The notes: generated by a model not told the origin, from the sequence alone. Positions 54,930 through 63,573 are shown, counted from the first letter of the stretch. The stretch is 64,000 bases of DNA from Aminipila sp032051575 (GCF_032051575.1 NZ_DAMBYD010000013.1:1-64000); one strand, 5' to 3'. A program made the numbers and translations.

Positions 54930-56048
54930 TCAACTTACGCTACTACCGATTGCGCCCTGATATCCTTCCTTATATAGCTGATAGGTTAGAAACACTTCCT
55001 GCAGTTCCAGCTCTGCTGATTTACCTTGATTAATAACCTCTAAATTTTTAATCCTTAGTTCCTCAAAATCTTTTTTGGACATTAATCCTCTGTCATATTT
55101 TGCTTTGGCAATATCAAGATTACTTTGTGCCTCTTTTAAGTTTCTGCTTGATTTATTTACTTTCTTAGCAGTAGTATCCAACAATTCATACTGATTTTTA
55201 AAATTCTTTTTTACAGTATCCTTAAGTTCTGCTAATTCTTTCTGGCTGTCACTTATACCCCTACGGTCTTTTACAATTTCTTTTTGTAAATGCTCAACTT
55301 TCATTTCTTGAACTTGTATTTCTTTGGAATTTTTTATAGCTTCTTCCAAATCTTTATCGAAAGAAATTCTTGCTAATTTATCATAGTCAAAATCTTTTAA
55401 CTCCTTAAACTGAACTTTATCCTCAACCTTTAGACCAACAGCACTTTTAAAACTCTCTATCTGCTTTTCTAGTTTCTTTTCTCCTTCAGAAAGTTCATCA
55501 CTATAATCCGTATCCTTAGTCATGCTCTCTTTGTATTGAGTTAGTGATATCAGCCCTCTCTTATATTTTTGCTCACTGATAGAATCCTGCTGTTTCTGCT
55601 TCTCTATCTTACTTTTTAGAAGTTCCTGCTCTAACTTCATTCCCATATATTTTAAATATTCATCTTTTGCTGTAAGTGCCTGCTTTTTTAGCCCTGCAGT
55701 TTCAGTAATATTTGATATTTGTAAATCATATTTTGATTTACTTAATTGGTCGTAAAGTGAGCTTATAGAACTTGCATTCCCCCAGCCATCTCCAGAATCT
55801 TCATTCTTAAGTTTTCTGATTTCTCTTTCATATTTGCTTTGGTCTAGACCAAGTCTTTCAGTGCGTTCTTTGGAATCCTTAAAGTATTTGCTACTGTTAA
55901 ACATGATTTCATCAATAGTTTCCAATGAAATCTCATATACTTTTTCTTTATTTTTAGTATCTGCAGGCTTTTTTTCTGCTGCAAGACTAATGCTCGGGAA
56001 ACTAAAAATAATAGCTGCAATAATACTGAATGCAATTACTTTTTTCAT
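54930..56048 (-). CDS. Secreted TolC-like coiled-coil protein of the export operon
   Basis: 372 residues with a clean Sec signal peptide (MKKVIAFSIIAAIIFSFPSI, cut after LA) and otherwise almost wholly helical, with heptad-like charged repeats and the TolC-family tail (AKAKYDRGLMSKKDFEELRI; ELELQEVFLTYQLYKEGYQG). TolC proteins normally need an outer membrane; in Gram-positives such homologues sit outside the membrane with MacA-like adaptors, with unclear function. A longer frame starts at 56069, but the signal peptide and GGAAAGG site fix the ATG at 56048. First gene of the operon, driven by the boxed promoter upstream. Confidence 0.85.
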   Translation of the reverse strand: MKKVIAFSIIAAIIFSFPSISLAAEKKPADTKNKEKVYEISLETIDEIMFNSSKYFKDSKERTERLGLDQSKYEREIRKLKNEDSGDGWGNASSISSLYDQLSKSKYDLQISNITETAGLKKQALTAKDEYLKYMGMKLEQELLKSKIEKQKQQDSISEQKYKRGLISLTQYKESMTKDTDYSDELSEGEKKLEKQIESFKSAVGLKVEDKVQFKELKDFDYDKLARISFDKDLEEAIKNSKEIQVQEMKVEHLQKEIVKDRRGISDSQKELAELKDTVKKNFKNQYELLDTTAKKVNKSSRNLKEAQSNLDIAKAKYDRGLMSKKDFEELRIKNLEVINQGKSAELELQEVFLTYQLYKEGYQGAIGSSVS

Positions 56049-56080
56049 TTGACTTTCCTTTCCTTTCATTTGTTATTCCA

Positions 56081-56145
56081 ATTATATCCATCAAATCTTT
56101 AACAAACCTTTACAAAACCTTAAAGAAACCTTTATGTAACCTTAA
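56081..56145 (-). promoter_or_regulatory. Activator-type promoter with five 11-bp-period boxes (export operon)
   Basis: On the plus strand TCTTTA (56096), CCTTTA (56107), CCTTAA (56118), CCTTTA (56129) and CCTTAA (56140) recur every 11 bp; in the gene direction these read TWAAGG. A perfect TATAAT (56081-56086) follows 9 bp after the last box, and the -35 is poor, as expected for an OmpR-family-activated promoter. Confidence 0.8.
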
Positions 56146-56197
56146 GCTTTATTAAGTTTCCCACTATTAAGCTTTGGTTTTCTCTTTGAAAATGCAA

Positions 56198-56226
56198 AAG
56201 ACAGCAGATTAGATCTCTACTGTCTT
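56198..56226 (-). terminator. Terminator overlapping the histidine kinase stop codon
   Basis: Arms AAGACAG / CTGTCTT with T's after on the minus strand; the kinase TAG lies inside the hairpin. It separates the two-component genes from the export operon, which then relies on its own promoter. Confidence 0.75.
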
Positions 56227-57845
56227 ATAAATGGAATAAGTATTCTAAATGCGGTGTTATATCGATTGGCTTCTGTTGTCTCCAGAGCTATGCTTCCTCC
56301 ATGTCTTTCTATAATCTTTTTACTTATGGATAATCCCAATCCAGATCCTTGTCTGCTATTTCTTGAATCATCGCCCACAACAAAAGGCTCAAATATGGTC
56401 TTTGCGATTTCCTTTGGAATGCCCGTTCCGTTATCTGCAATAATAATCTTGATAAAGTTTTGTTCATTTTGTTCATTACATACTGCAACATTTACGAATA
56501 TTTTCGTTCCTTGCATGTTATGCTTTAATGAATTGTTTACTATATTGTCAAAAGCACGCTTTAACTGAACCTTGTCTACATTACAAATAGCACTTTCCTC
56601 TGGTATATCCAGTTCCAATTCAAATCCCTTATCACTTATTTCCTCATATCTATTTGCTAAGTACTCTCTTAAGAACTCGTATATTTCTGTACTTTCAAAA
56701 GTAAAAGCATAATCGGGGTGTTCCAATTTACTATATTCATAAAAGGTATTGATTAAATCTGTCAAATCTATAGCTTTATTGTAAATCTTATTCAGATATT
56801 TTTTTTGTTCCTCTGCCGCAATCATACCATCTGCTAAAGCCTTGGCATATCCCTGTATGGTTGTTATTGGTGTTTTTAAGTCATGAGATATATCTGCCAA
56901 CATTTTTTGTTTTTGCTTTTCTATCTCCATCTTAGCTTTTTCACTTTCCCTAAGCTGTTCAGACATGTTATTAAAACTATCACAAATTTGAACAAATTCC
57001 GCAGATCCGCTATATTCCACCGCCTGATTTCGATCCCCTTCAGCGAAAGCCAGCATAGCGCTGCTTAAGGTGTCTAATGGTTTTCTTATTTTTCTCGAAA
57101 GCCATAGTACAAAGCCTAATACTGATATAATGTAACAAACTATAATGCCAATATCGATCACGATTAATCCATGGGAATAAGCATTCATGCTTCTTTCATC
57201 AGAAAAGGATGTATTCATAACAATTGTATACTTTCTGCCATCATCACCCATAAAACGGTATTTACTGATATCCAAGCCATCTCCTAATGAATTGGTTAAA
57301 TACGCAAATTCTCTTACTGTATAATGTTTTTTCTTTGGTGCACCTGCACTAGACATAATCAGATTACGATTGTGGTCAAATACTTGAAAATACCTAGATT
57401 CTTTTTTATTATCTTCGTAGCTCTCTTCATGTATTATAGTAAGCCGCTTACCATTTCTATCCTTATACTGAGATGAATACCTGTAAATATTTCCCGAATA
57501 ATCCTGAATGCAATCTAATTCTCTTTCTGTGTATTCTTTTCCAGTTCTACTGCGGTCACTGGTATAAATTATTTTATTATCACTGTTTAGAATTTCAAAA
57601 TACCCTTTTGCTCCAACTAGTGTATATGGTTTTATGCGTTCGTACTGTCCCTTCTCAAGTATCTTAATTTGGGAATTTATATCTCCTTTAGGTAGTTTTA
57701 AATGGGCATCTAAAGCTAACGTCCCTAATGCAAAAACAGATATAACTAAAATAACATTTATAACTGTAAATGCAATATAATTTTTTATAAGAAGAGAAAA
57801 GAAACTTCCTCTCTTTCGCTTATCTTTTTTCAATTTTATATCCAA
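56217..57845 (-). CDS. Membrane sensor histidine kinase (two-component system)
   Basis: 542-residue kinase: TM1 (about 20-42), an extracytoplasmic sensor (45-215), TM2 (about 225-248), HAMP (about 250-300), HisKA with phospho-acceptor in MLADISHDLKTPITT (near 320), and HATPase_c with N-box NNSLKH (near 440), DNGTGIP and GSGLGLSISKKI. Begins inside the response-regulator gene with no ATG: the TTG at 57845 is listed, but a TTG at 57833 is about as likely, since AGGGGG sits close to the first. The stimulus is unknown; linkage to an exporter suggests an envelope stress or antimicrobial signal. Confidence 0.94.
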   Translation of the reverse strand: MDIKLKKDKRKRGSFFSLLIKNYIAFTVINVILVISVFALGTLALDAHLKLPKGDINSQIKILEKGQYERIKPYTLVGAKGYFEILNSDNKIIYTSDRSRTGKEYTERELDCIQDYSGNIYRYSSQYKDRNGKRLTIIHEESYEDNKKESRYFQVFDHNRNLIMSSAGAPKKKHYTVREFAYLTNSLGDGLDISKYRFMGDDGRKYTIVMNTSFSDERSMNAYSHGLIVIDIGIIVCYIISVLGFVLWLSRKIRKPLDTLSSAMLAFAEGDRNQAVEYSGSAEFVQICDSFNNMSEQLRESEKAKMEIEKQKQKMLADISHDLKTPITTIQGYAKALADGMIAAEEQKKYLNKIYNKAIDLTDLINTFYEYSKLEHPDYAFTFESTEIYEFLREYLANRYEEISDKGFELELDIPEESAICNVDKVQLKRAFDNIVNNSLKHNMQGTKIFVNVAVCNEQNEQNFIKIIIADNGTGIPKEIAKTIFEPFVVGDDSRNSRQGSGLGLSISKKIIERHGGSIALETTEANRYNTAFRILIPFIRQ

Positions 57846-58524
57846 GCCCCCTGATTGTTTTTATATATTCGGAACTTTTAGGATCTCTTTCAATTTTTTC
57901 CCGAAGTTTTGAAATATGCACCATCATGGTATTATCATCACTTTCAAAGTACTCACCACTAATGGTTTCATAAATCTGAGCTTTTGTGTAGACCCTGCCA
58001 GGTGATCTCATAAGTAATGTTATAATTTTATATTCTGTAGGCGTTAAAGAAATTTCTTTTCCGGATTTAGTTAGTTCTAGTTTTTCAGTATCAAGTTCCA
58101 ATTCACCGACAACAAGTTTTGTACTTGAAATAATTTCTTTTCCCGCACCATCATTTAATTGATAATATCGCCTTAGTGCAGCCTTTACCCTTGCAATTAT
58201 TTCTAATGGATTAAAAGGTTTTGTCATATAATCATCCGCACCTATATCCAGGCCAATTATTTTATCACTGTCCAAATTTTTTGCAGACAGGATTAAAATA
58301 GGAATATTACTTATATCCCTAATCCGTTTTGTAACTTCATAGCCATTAAGTTTTGGCATCATTATGTCTAATACCGCTAAATCCATTTTATTATTTTCTA
58401 ATATTCCCATTGCCTGGAGACCATCACTTGCAGCATAGACCTCATATCCTTCATTTTCTAAATATAGTTTTAAAAGATCCACAATAGAATCATCATCCTC
58501 TGCTACGAGAATTTTGTAACTCAT
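57820..58524 (-). CDS. OmpR/PhoB-family response regulator
   Basis: 234 residues. Receiver domain with acidic pocket VAEDDDS, phospho-acceptor in LAVLDIMMPKLNG (near 53), switch residues LSAKN and the MTKPF lysine; C-terminal winged helix with SLTPTEYKIITLLMRSPGRV and the FESDDNTMMVHISKLREKIE recognition region. AAGGAGG precedes the ATG. Co-transcribed with the overlapping kinase gene. Repeat boxes upstream of this gene and of the export operon suggest that it activates both. Confidence 0.97.
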   Translation of the reverse strand: MSYKILVAEDDDSIVDLLKLYLENEGYEVYAASDGLQAMGILENNKMDLAVLDIMMPKLNGYEVTKRIRDISNIPILILSAKNLDSDKIIGLDIGADDYMTKPFNPLEIIARVKAALRRYYQLNDGAGKEIISSTKLVVGELELDTEKLELTKSGKEISLTPTEYKIITLLMRSPGRVYTKAQIYETISGEYFESDDNTMMVHISKLREKIERDPKSSEYIKTIRGLGYKIEKR

Positions 58525-58618
58525 ATCATCAGCCTCCTTATATTTTTTGTACTTTCCTTCAAATTTACCTTATAAATTACCTAAATTCTGATATATTTAT
58601 ACCTTTCGTTATTAATTA

Positions 58619-58671
58619 ATCATATTTCTTTATTCTTAATTGTACCTTTATATAACCTTAAGATTTCTTAA
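58619..58671 (-). promoter_or_regulatory. Boxed promoter of the two-component operon (probable autoregulation)
   Basis: TCTTAA (58634), CCTTTA (58645) and CCTTAA (58656) at 11-bp period, plus a further TCTTAA at 58666. A TATGAT -10 (58619-58624) lies exactly 9 bp from the nearest box, the same spacing as at the export operon promoter. Confidence 0.72.
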
Positions 58672-58779
58672 TTAAAGACAAATAGTATCATATTTTATCA
58701 TACAAGGATTTATTTATCTATCTGAATTAATCTTCTCCTTATTTTACCATTGCTTTACTAATCTTCCAAAACAATTCTC

Positions 58780-58806
58780 ATACTTCTAAATCCTGTCGCA
58801 TATATT
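58780..58806 (+). promoter_or_regulatory. Candidate sigma-E-type promoter of spoIIID
   Basis: An ATA-type -35 (58780-58782, in TCATACT), 16 bp, then CATATATT (58799-58806), close to the sporulation sigma-E pattern ATA-N16-CATACANT. It lies 63 bp before the spoIIID ATG. Known spoIIID genes are sigma-E-controlled. The rest of 58525-58868 holds only the boxed promoter and featureless AT-rich DNA. Confidence 0.55.
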
Positions 58807-58868
58807 GTGATATCGAACTCATTAGATTGAATCCAATAAATGATAGGGGCGGTGAAGTATTTAATATG

Positions 58869-59123
58869 AAGGATTACATAGAAGAAAGGGTCCTGGAACT
58901 AGCCAGGTACATTCTTGATACAAATTCTACGGTTAGAGCGACTGCTAAGAAATTTAGAGTCAGCAAAAGCACAGTACATAAGGATATAACGGAAAGGCTG
59001 CATGAGATTAATCCAGGGCTTGCCGCTGAAGTAAAAACAGTTTTAGATGCAAATAAGGCGGAACGTCATATAAGAGGCGGTCTAGCAACAAAAGAAAAAT
59101 ATCAGTCAAAATCATCTAAATAA
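58869..59123 (+). CDS. spoIIID: Stage III sporulation transcriptional regulator SpoIIID
   Basis: 84-residue DNA-binding protein of the mother-cell sporulation cascade; it represses and activates sigma-E-dependent genes. The sequence follows the family closely: MKDYIEERVLELARYILDT, then VRATAKKFRVSKSTVHKDIT (helix-turn-helix) and LDANKAERHIRGGLATKEKY (basic tail). The frame is open 14 codons upstream, but the ATG at 58869 gives the normal length and follows a GGGGCGGTG site. Firm evidence for an endospore former. Confidence 0.97.
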   Translation, partial: KDYIEERVLELARYILDTNSTVRATAKKFRVSKSTVHKDITERLHEINPGLAAEVKTVLDANKAERHIRGGLATKEKYQSKSSK

Positions 59124-59131
59124 AATTTTTT

Positions 59132-59174
59132 AAAAAGCCTTACGAAGGACTTTTAATCTTTCGTAAGGCTTTTT
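59132..59174. terminator. Bidirectional terminator between spoIIID and the diguanylate cyclase gene
   Basis: 15-bp arms AAAAAGCCTTACGAA / TTCGTAAGGCTTTT, flanked by A and T runs, between convergent genes. Confidence 0.92.
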
Positions 59175-59192
59175 ACTCTTTAGAACCTCTTT

Positions 59193-60071
59193 TTAGTTCT
59201 TATAAATTTTAATCTTATTTTTACCAGAATTTTTTGATTGATATTGAGCGGTATCAGCATTTCGGTATAGTTCATTAAATTCAATACCATGTTCAGGAAA
59301 AAATGCAATCCCAATTGAACTAAGTACTGTTACTTTTTTCCCTTTTTCTATAAATTGGATTTTTAGTTTATTAAAAATGGCCTTAATCTTATTTATAAAG
59401 TATTCTTTTGAATAGATATATGGGATAAATATTGCAAACTCATCCCCTCCCATCCTTCCAATTACATCATCTCTATCGACTACTTCTATCAAAGCATCCG
59501 CAACCTTTATTAGTACAACATCTCCTACATCATGTCCGAAAGTATCATTTAAATATTTGAAATCATCTAAATCTATCATTATAAACGCAGCTTTATCTAT
59601 TTTCTGTTTTAACAAACGCTGCACCATTTCCTCGAATGCAGTTCGATTATAAATTTTAGTTAATGGATCCCGTAGGACCTGACGTTTTAAATTAATAATC
59701 TTAAGTATATTATTAATTCTTGTCTGTATTATTTCTATCTCACATGGCATTAATATAACATCTATTACGCCCATATTTACCGCCTTAACGGCAAGTTCCT
59801 GCTGTTTATTGCTACAAATTAATAAAAGTGCCGTATTTTCATCATCTCTGAATTTATTTATAAGTTCAGGCAGTGCAGTGCAGGTATTTTCTAACTTACT
59901 TACCTCCAAAACCACTAATTTAGTATTCCCTATATATTTATCTAACGCCCCCTCATTATATATAGTATCCATTGCTTCAACAATGTAGCAGTCTTTTTCA
60001 AGGCTGCTTGTTATTCTATCTATAAAGAATTGGTTATTACATATTAGTACGATCTTGTTCTTAATATCCAT
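59193..60071 (-). CDS. Diguanylate cyclase with degenerate receiver domain
   Basis: 292 residues. Residues 1-120 have a receiver-like fold pattern, but the acidic pair is changed (IVLICNNQF) and the phospho-acceptor position holds Glu (KLVVLEVSK) instead of Asp. Residues 130-292 form a GGDEF domain with MGGDEFAIFIP (near 207), DLDDFKYLNDTFGHDVGD and SSIGIAFFPEHG. Expected to make c-di-GMP from two GTP. The inhibitory RxxD site, five residues before GGDEF, reads DRDD, so product inhibition may be lost. Divergent from the XRE regulator; no effector gene is linked. Confidence 0.92.
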   Translation of the reverse strand: MDIKNKIVLICNNQFFIDRITSSLEKDCYIVEAMDTIYNEGALDKYIGNTKLVVLEVSKLENTCTALPELINKFRDDENTALLLICSNKQQELAVKAVNMGVIDVILMPCEIEIIQTRINNILKIINLKRQVLRDPLTKIYNRTAFEEMVQRLLKQKIDKAAFIMIDLDDFKYLNDTFGHDVGDVVLIKVADALIEVVDRDDVIGRMGGDEFAIFIPYIYSKEYFINKIKAIFNKLKIQFIEKGKKVTVLSSIGIAFFPEHGIEFNELYRNADTAQYQSKNSGKNKIKIYKN

Positions 60072-60228
60072 GACAAAACTTTATCCTTATCCGAGCTAGA
60101 TTTTTATTAAACAGCATCACTTTTTGACTTATAATATAGGTCATTATAGTTCTAATTATAGCATATACTTTTTGTACATACAATGTATTTGTCTATCAAA
60201 CTGGATATACTATAAACGGAGGAAAGAA

Positions 60229-60474
60229 ATGTTTCATACCAAAAGTAAAGATGGATTAAATAATATCTGTGGTAAAAAAATCCGTGCCTTCAGAGAATCT
60301 CAGCCAGCCCGTTATTCCCAGCGAATGCTGGCCGATGAAATGCAACGCAATGGAGTAGATATGGACAAAAATATTATCCAGCGAATTGAAAGTGGCGAAC
60401 GTTTTGTCACTGATATTGAGCTAAAAGCATTTGCAAAAATACTTGGAATGACATATGATGATTTACTAAAATAA
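60229..60474 (+). CDS. Small XRE-type helix-turn-helix regulator
   Basis: 81-residue Cro/CI-type DNA-binding protein: CGKKIRAFRESQPARYSQRM, then LADEMQRNGVDMDKNIIQRI and ESGERFVTDIELKAFAKILG, covering the five-helix fold; the C-terminus TYDDLLK is typical. The frame opens 35 codons earlier, but CGGAGG six bases before the ATG at 60229 fixes the start. Targets unknown; divergent from the diguanylate cyclase gene, so control of that gene is possible but unsupported. Confidence 0.88.
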   Translation: MFHTKSKDGLNNICGKKIRAFRESQPARYSQRMLADEMQRNGVDMDKNIIQRIESGERFVTDIELKAFAKILGMTYDDLLK

Positions 60475-60513
60475 GCCTTACTAAAACTGTTAAGTCCTAG
60501 TAAGGCTTTTTTC
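60474..60513. terminator. Terminator between the XRE and M56 genes
   Basis: Arms AGCCTTACTA / TAGTAAGGCT with a T run on the plus strand, overlapping the XRE stop region; shared by two convergent genes. Confidence 0.88.
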
Positions 60514-60514
60514 T

Positions 60515-63067
60515 TTATTGTTTTTTACTGTTGTTATGTGCGTATGGATCACTATAAGCAAAACCAAAATTCTTTTCTAAATATGGACTTTCGCATTTAA
60601 TCTTCGTTGATTCTGAATTCTCTATTCCTAAAGTAAGGTATTTGGCATTTTTTTCGAGTTGTATTTTTATATAGGAATTTAATTCATTCGGTGAACTATG
60701 GCTATAAATTCCCGTTAAATCACCATCTACTTTGGGCCATGCACTTAATAAACCACCTTTTTCCGAATCATATGGTTCTGATCTTCCGATTTTATAATTT
60801 GCTGTAATTCCATAGGGTTCTACTTTAGTCTGCAGTTCCATACCATTACTATATTCGTGTAATGGCAGCAACCTTACGAGTTTTCCCACTGCACTGGCAT
60901 CTCCAACATATTCAACATTAGCGTTACGTAATACTTTTGGTAAAATTTCACGTTCATACTTGTCATTGATTAATTTTAATACTGAATAATCTACGCCCCC
61001 CTCTGTTAAAAAGTCAGTAGGTAAGAATCCAAGAAAAACAGCTTTATAAGTTTTCCCTTCTTCCGAATAGCCATAAAATACAGCATAACTTTGTATATAA
61101 TGTTTGTTGCCATTTGCAGTTATTTCATAACCTCCATCAGCTGAGTCATCGTATTTTTTTACATCTTGTGGTATTAACTCATAATCTACTTTAAATACTT
61201 TTGCCGTAGGATAAATGATATTCCAAGGTGCAGTTTCATTTTCAACCATGCCCATATCAATTATTCCTGGAATATCCATAACTGGTGAGATTTGTTCAAA
61301 ACTATTTATTTTATATCCTTTAATATCTCTGCTTGGAGGCATTACAATATTCACATAGTTATCAAAATAATCTTCCATTAATGCTTTTGCATCGTACTCT
61401 CCCCCCATAACAGCAGTGCCTGCTTTAGTATCCGTCTGCATTCCAGCCTCAGCTACTGGTGTATATGAAGAAGGCTCCTTGATTTTTTGTAAAGTCATAG
61501 CAACTTTAATCAATTCTTCATCCGTTATACGATTACTTACTTTATATAAGACAGGAATAATCTGAGCATAATCATCTGCTATAAGATAGATTTCAGTTCT
61601 TACTGACTTTAAGTTACTCAAATAATTTACTTTATAGGCTGCCCAAATATCTGTAGAATTGGACTTTATCCGTTCAATCTTTACATTTTTTTCGTGATTA
61701 TCTGCTAATTCAGAAAAACTACTTGATTGTTTTATGAGTTGCTTTACCTTTGATTCATAATCCACTCGTCCTCTCATGGTTAAAGCATTACTGTCTTCTG
61801 GAATCCATTCAGATTCTGATAAATCAACCTTTCTATAATTTAGCCCTGCAACTTCATTTTCTTTTTTATCTTTAAATAAAATCTTTTCACAATAAGGAGG
61901 TTCCTCAGGCACGGTCTCTTCATATTCTTTACCCCAAGATAGAGGGACTTCCATCATATAATTATCCCCTTCATTATTGGGCCCATTTACACCAATTATC
62001 TGTGTCTTTTTAGAAAGATCTACCGCATTGGTTAAACAGAAAATACCCAATAACACGACTAAAAGCAATCCAACCATGCTTACCCATAATTTAGGAGTCT
62101 TAAAATATGCAATTTTTTTAATACGCTGGCTTACCTCTTTTTCTCCGCTTTCCAAGCAAGTTGTTGCAAAAATAAAAGAATTTTGAGTAGTTGCTGTTTT
62201 TAAAAGCACCTCTGCATATGCTTTTTTCTCTCCTGCAATACCTATGACCATATAATCACAATACATCTCTAAATCACGCCTAAAAATTTTAAAAGCATAC
62301 CACGCTAGTGGATTAAACCAGTTCATACAAAGAAGTACTGAAGAAACCATATTCCAAATGTTATCTTTGTTTTTATAATGACATAGTTCGTGATAAAATA
62401 CATGTTTTAATTCTTCATTATTATACCCCTCTGATATATAGAGAGACGGTTTAAATACGCCTGCCAGCATAGGGGATTCTGCACCTTGTTTTAAGGTGAG
62501 TTTATGACTTCTGACTCCAAGTCCTTCTTTGCAAATGGAAAACACCTCTAGAATTTCATCATCACTACATATACGCAGTTTCCTTATTCTCTTAAGTAGC
62601 CTGCCATATGAAAGGAATAAAGCAAATGCCATGACTAAAGTTCCCAACCAGTATAGGGCTAATATGATTTTTTCTATATACTTCATTGAATTAATATTTT
62701 TTGCCTGATTTTTATCAATTGTTTGTGCGATAGAGTTTTCCTGGTTGCTGCCGTCTGTTTTTAAGGTAATATTCTCATCCTGCAGCTTATGGTCTTGCAG
62801 ATTGCTGATGTTCTCCACTGACGTATTGTTTAATTCTTCAGTTTTCTGGTCTATAAAATGAACATATTTTGCTGACATATCTGGTATATAGTTAAAAATG
62901 CTTATTTCACTTTCAGGTAGTATGGGAATAGCTAATCGGATAATTAATACTGTCCAAATAAGCACATGCCACTTAGGTGTAAATCTATTTTTAAACACTT
63001 CTTTTAATATTAAAATCAGTATAACTGTCACTGAAAATGTAACCGTCATATTAATCAGTATACCCAT
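60515..63067 (-). CDS. BlaR1-like M56 family membrane metalloprotease with C-terminal DUF4825
   Basis: 850 residues. N-terminal transmembrane segments (about 4-24, 33-50, 130-152), then the cytosolic M56 zinc protease domain with HELCH in KHVFYHELCHYKNKDN (near 225), a further helix near 325-345, and a large extracytoplasmic part (about 350-850). The penicillin-binding domain of true BlaR1/MecR1 (SxxK, KSG) is not seen; a DUF4825-type segment (YVGDASAVGKLVRLLPLHEY) lies near 730-790 instead. By analogy, a bound ligand triggers cleavage of the BlaI repressor encoded just upstream. The ATG at 63067 is preferred over one seven codons earlier because GAGG sits 8 bp upstream. The signal sensed is unknown. 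Confidence 0.87.
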   Translation of the reverse strand: MGILINMTVTFSVTVILILILKEVFKNRFTPKWHVLIWTVLIIRLAIPILPESEISIFNYIPDMSAKYVHFIDQKTEELNNTSVENISNLQDHKLQDENITLKTDGSNQENSIAQTIDKNQAKNINSMKYIEKIILALYWLGTLVMAFALFLSYGRLLKRIRKLRICSDDEILEVFSICKEGLGVRSHKLTLKQGAESPMLAGVFKPSLYISEGYNNEELKHVFYHELCHYKNKDNIWNMVSSVLLCMNWFNPLAWYAFKIFRRDLEMYCDYMVIGIAGEKKAYAEVLLKTATTQNSFIFATTCLESGEKEVSQRIKKIAYFKTPKLWVSMVGLLLVVLLGIFCLTNAVDLSKKTQIIGVNGPNNEGDNYMMEVPLSWGKEYEETVPEEPPYCEKILFKDKKENEVAGLNYRKVDLSESEWIPEDSNALTMRGRVDYESKVKQLIKQSSSFSELADNHEKNVKIERIKSNSTDIWAAYKVNYLSNLKSVRTEIYLIADDYAQIIPVLYKVSNRITDEELIKVAMTLQKIKEPSSYTPVAEAGMQTDTKAGTAVMGGEYDAKALMEDYFDNYVNIVMPPSRDIKGYKINSFEQISPVMDIPGIIDMGMVENETAPWNIIYPTAKVFKVDYELIPQDVKKYDDSADGGYEITANGNKHYIQSYAVFYGYSEEGKTYKAVFLGFLPTDFLTEGGVDYSVLKLINDKYEREILPKVLRNANVEYVGDASAVGKLVRLLPLHEYSNGMELQTKVEPYGITANYKIGRSEPYDSEKGGLLSAWPKVDGDLTGIYSHSSPNELNSYIKIQLEKNAKYLTLGIENSESTKIKCESPYLEKNFGFAYSDPYAHNNSKKQ

Positions 63068-63149
63068 ATTCCATCCCTCATCATTCATTCAGCAACGCGT
63101 CACAACACTTGGCATTGCCTATTCACAGTTTATTTACAATATACATTTA

Positions 63150-63527
63150 TTACTTATCAATTTTATCAATAATCCCTTTTAATTCTTTCTGCTCTTCCTC
63201 GGATAAGTTTGAGTTTTTTGCTAAGGCAGATATTAGCATTCCTGCTGATCCGTCAAACACTCTTTCCAGAAAACTTTTTACTTCTCTAATTTTGCATACC
63301 TCTTCAACAGCTATCGGATAATATTTAAAATTATTGGCAACAGATTTGTCTGCATCAATTGCCCCCTTATCTGCCAGTCTGTTCACTAAAGTCCTAACGG
63401 TAGTATAACTCCATCCACATTCATTTACCCTTCCTGCTATTTCTTTCAGGGTGATATTGGGTGATTCCCAAAGTACCTTCATTATTTTCCACTCTGAATC
63501 ACTAATGCTGAAATTACTATTACTCAT
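63150..63527 (-). CDS. blaI: BlaI/MecI-family repressor
   Basis: 125-residue winged-helix repressor: ISDSEWKIMKVLWESPNITL then KEIAGRVNECGWSYTTVRTL form the DNA-binding domain; the C-terminal dimerization part includes LSEEEQKELKGIIDKID. Normal length for the family. Upstream of the M56 protease gene by 83 bp and clearly its partner. TACA-N2-TGTA operator cores in its own promoter suggest autorepression, released when the protease cuts it. The gene symbol denotes family only; no beta-lactamase gene is near. Confidence 0.93.
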   Translation of the reverse strand: MSNSNFSISDSEWKIMKVLWESPNITLKEIAGRVNECGWSYTTVRTLVNRLADKGAIDADKSVANNFKYYPIAVEEVCKIREVKSFLERVFDGSAGMLISALAKNSNLSEEEQKELKGIIDKIDK

Positions 63528-63554
63528 ATGTTAAACCCCTTTCATGACCTAACT

Positions 63555-63573
63555 CAATTTGTGAAACAAATTG
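63555..63573. promoter_or_regulatory. Dyad in the blaI 5' region
   Basis: Perfect CAATTTGT-GAA-ACAAATTG dyad between the promoter and the blaI start codon; possible extra operator, different from the TACA-N2-TGTA sites. Confidence 0.4.

Noticed and set aside
60515..63527. A beta-lactam resistance (bla/mec) operon
   Set aside because: The repressor/protease pair is BlaI/BlaR1-like, but there is no penicillin-binding sensor domain and no beta-lactamase gene in view.
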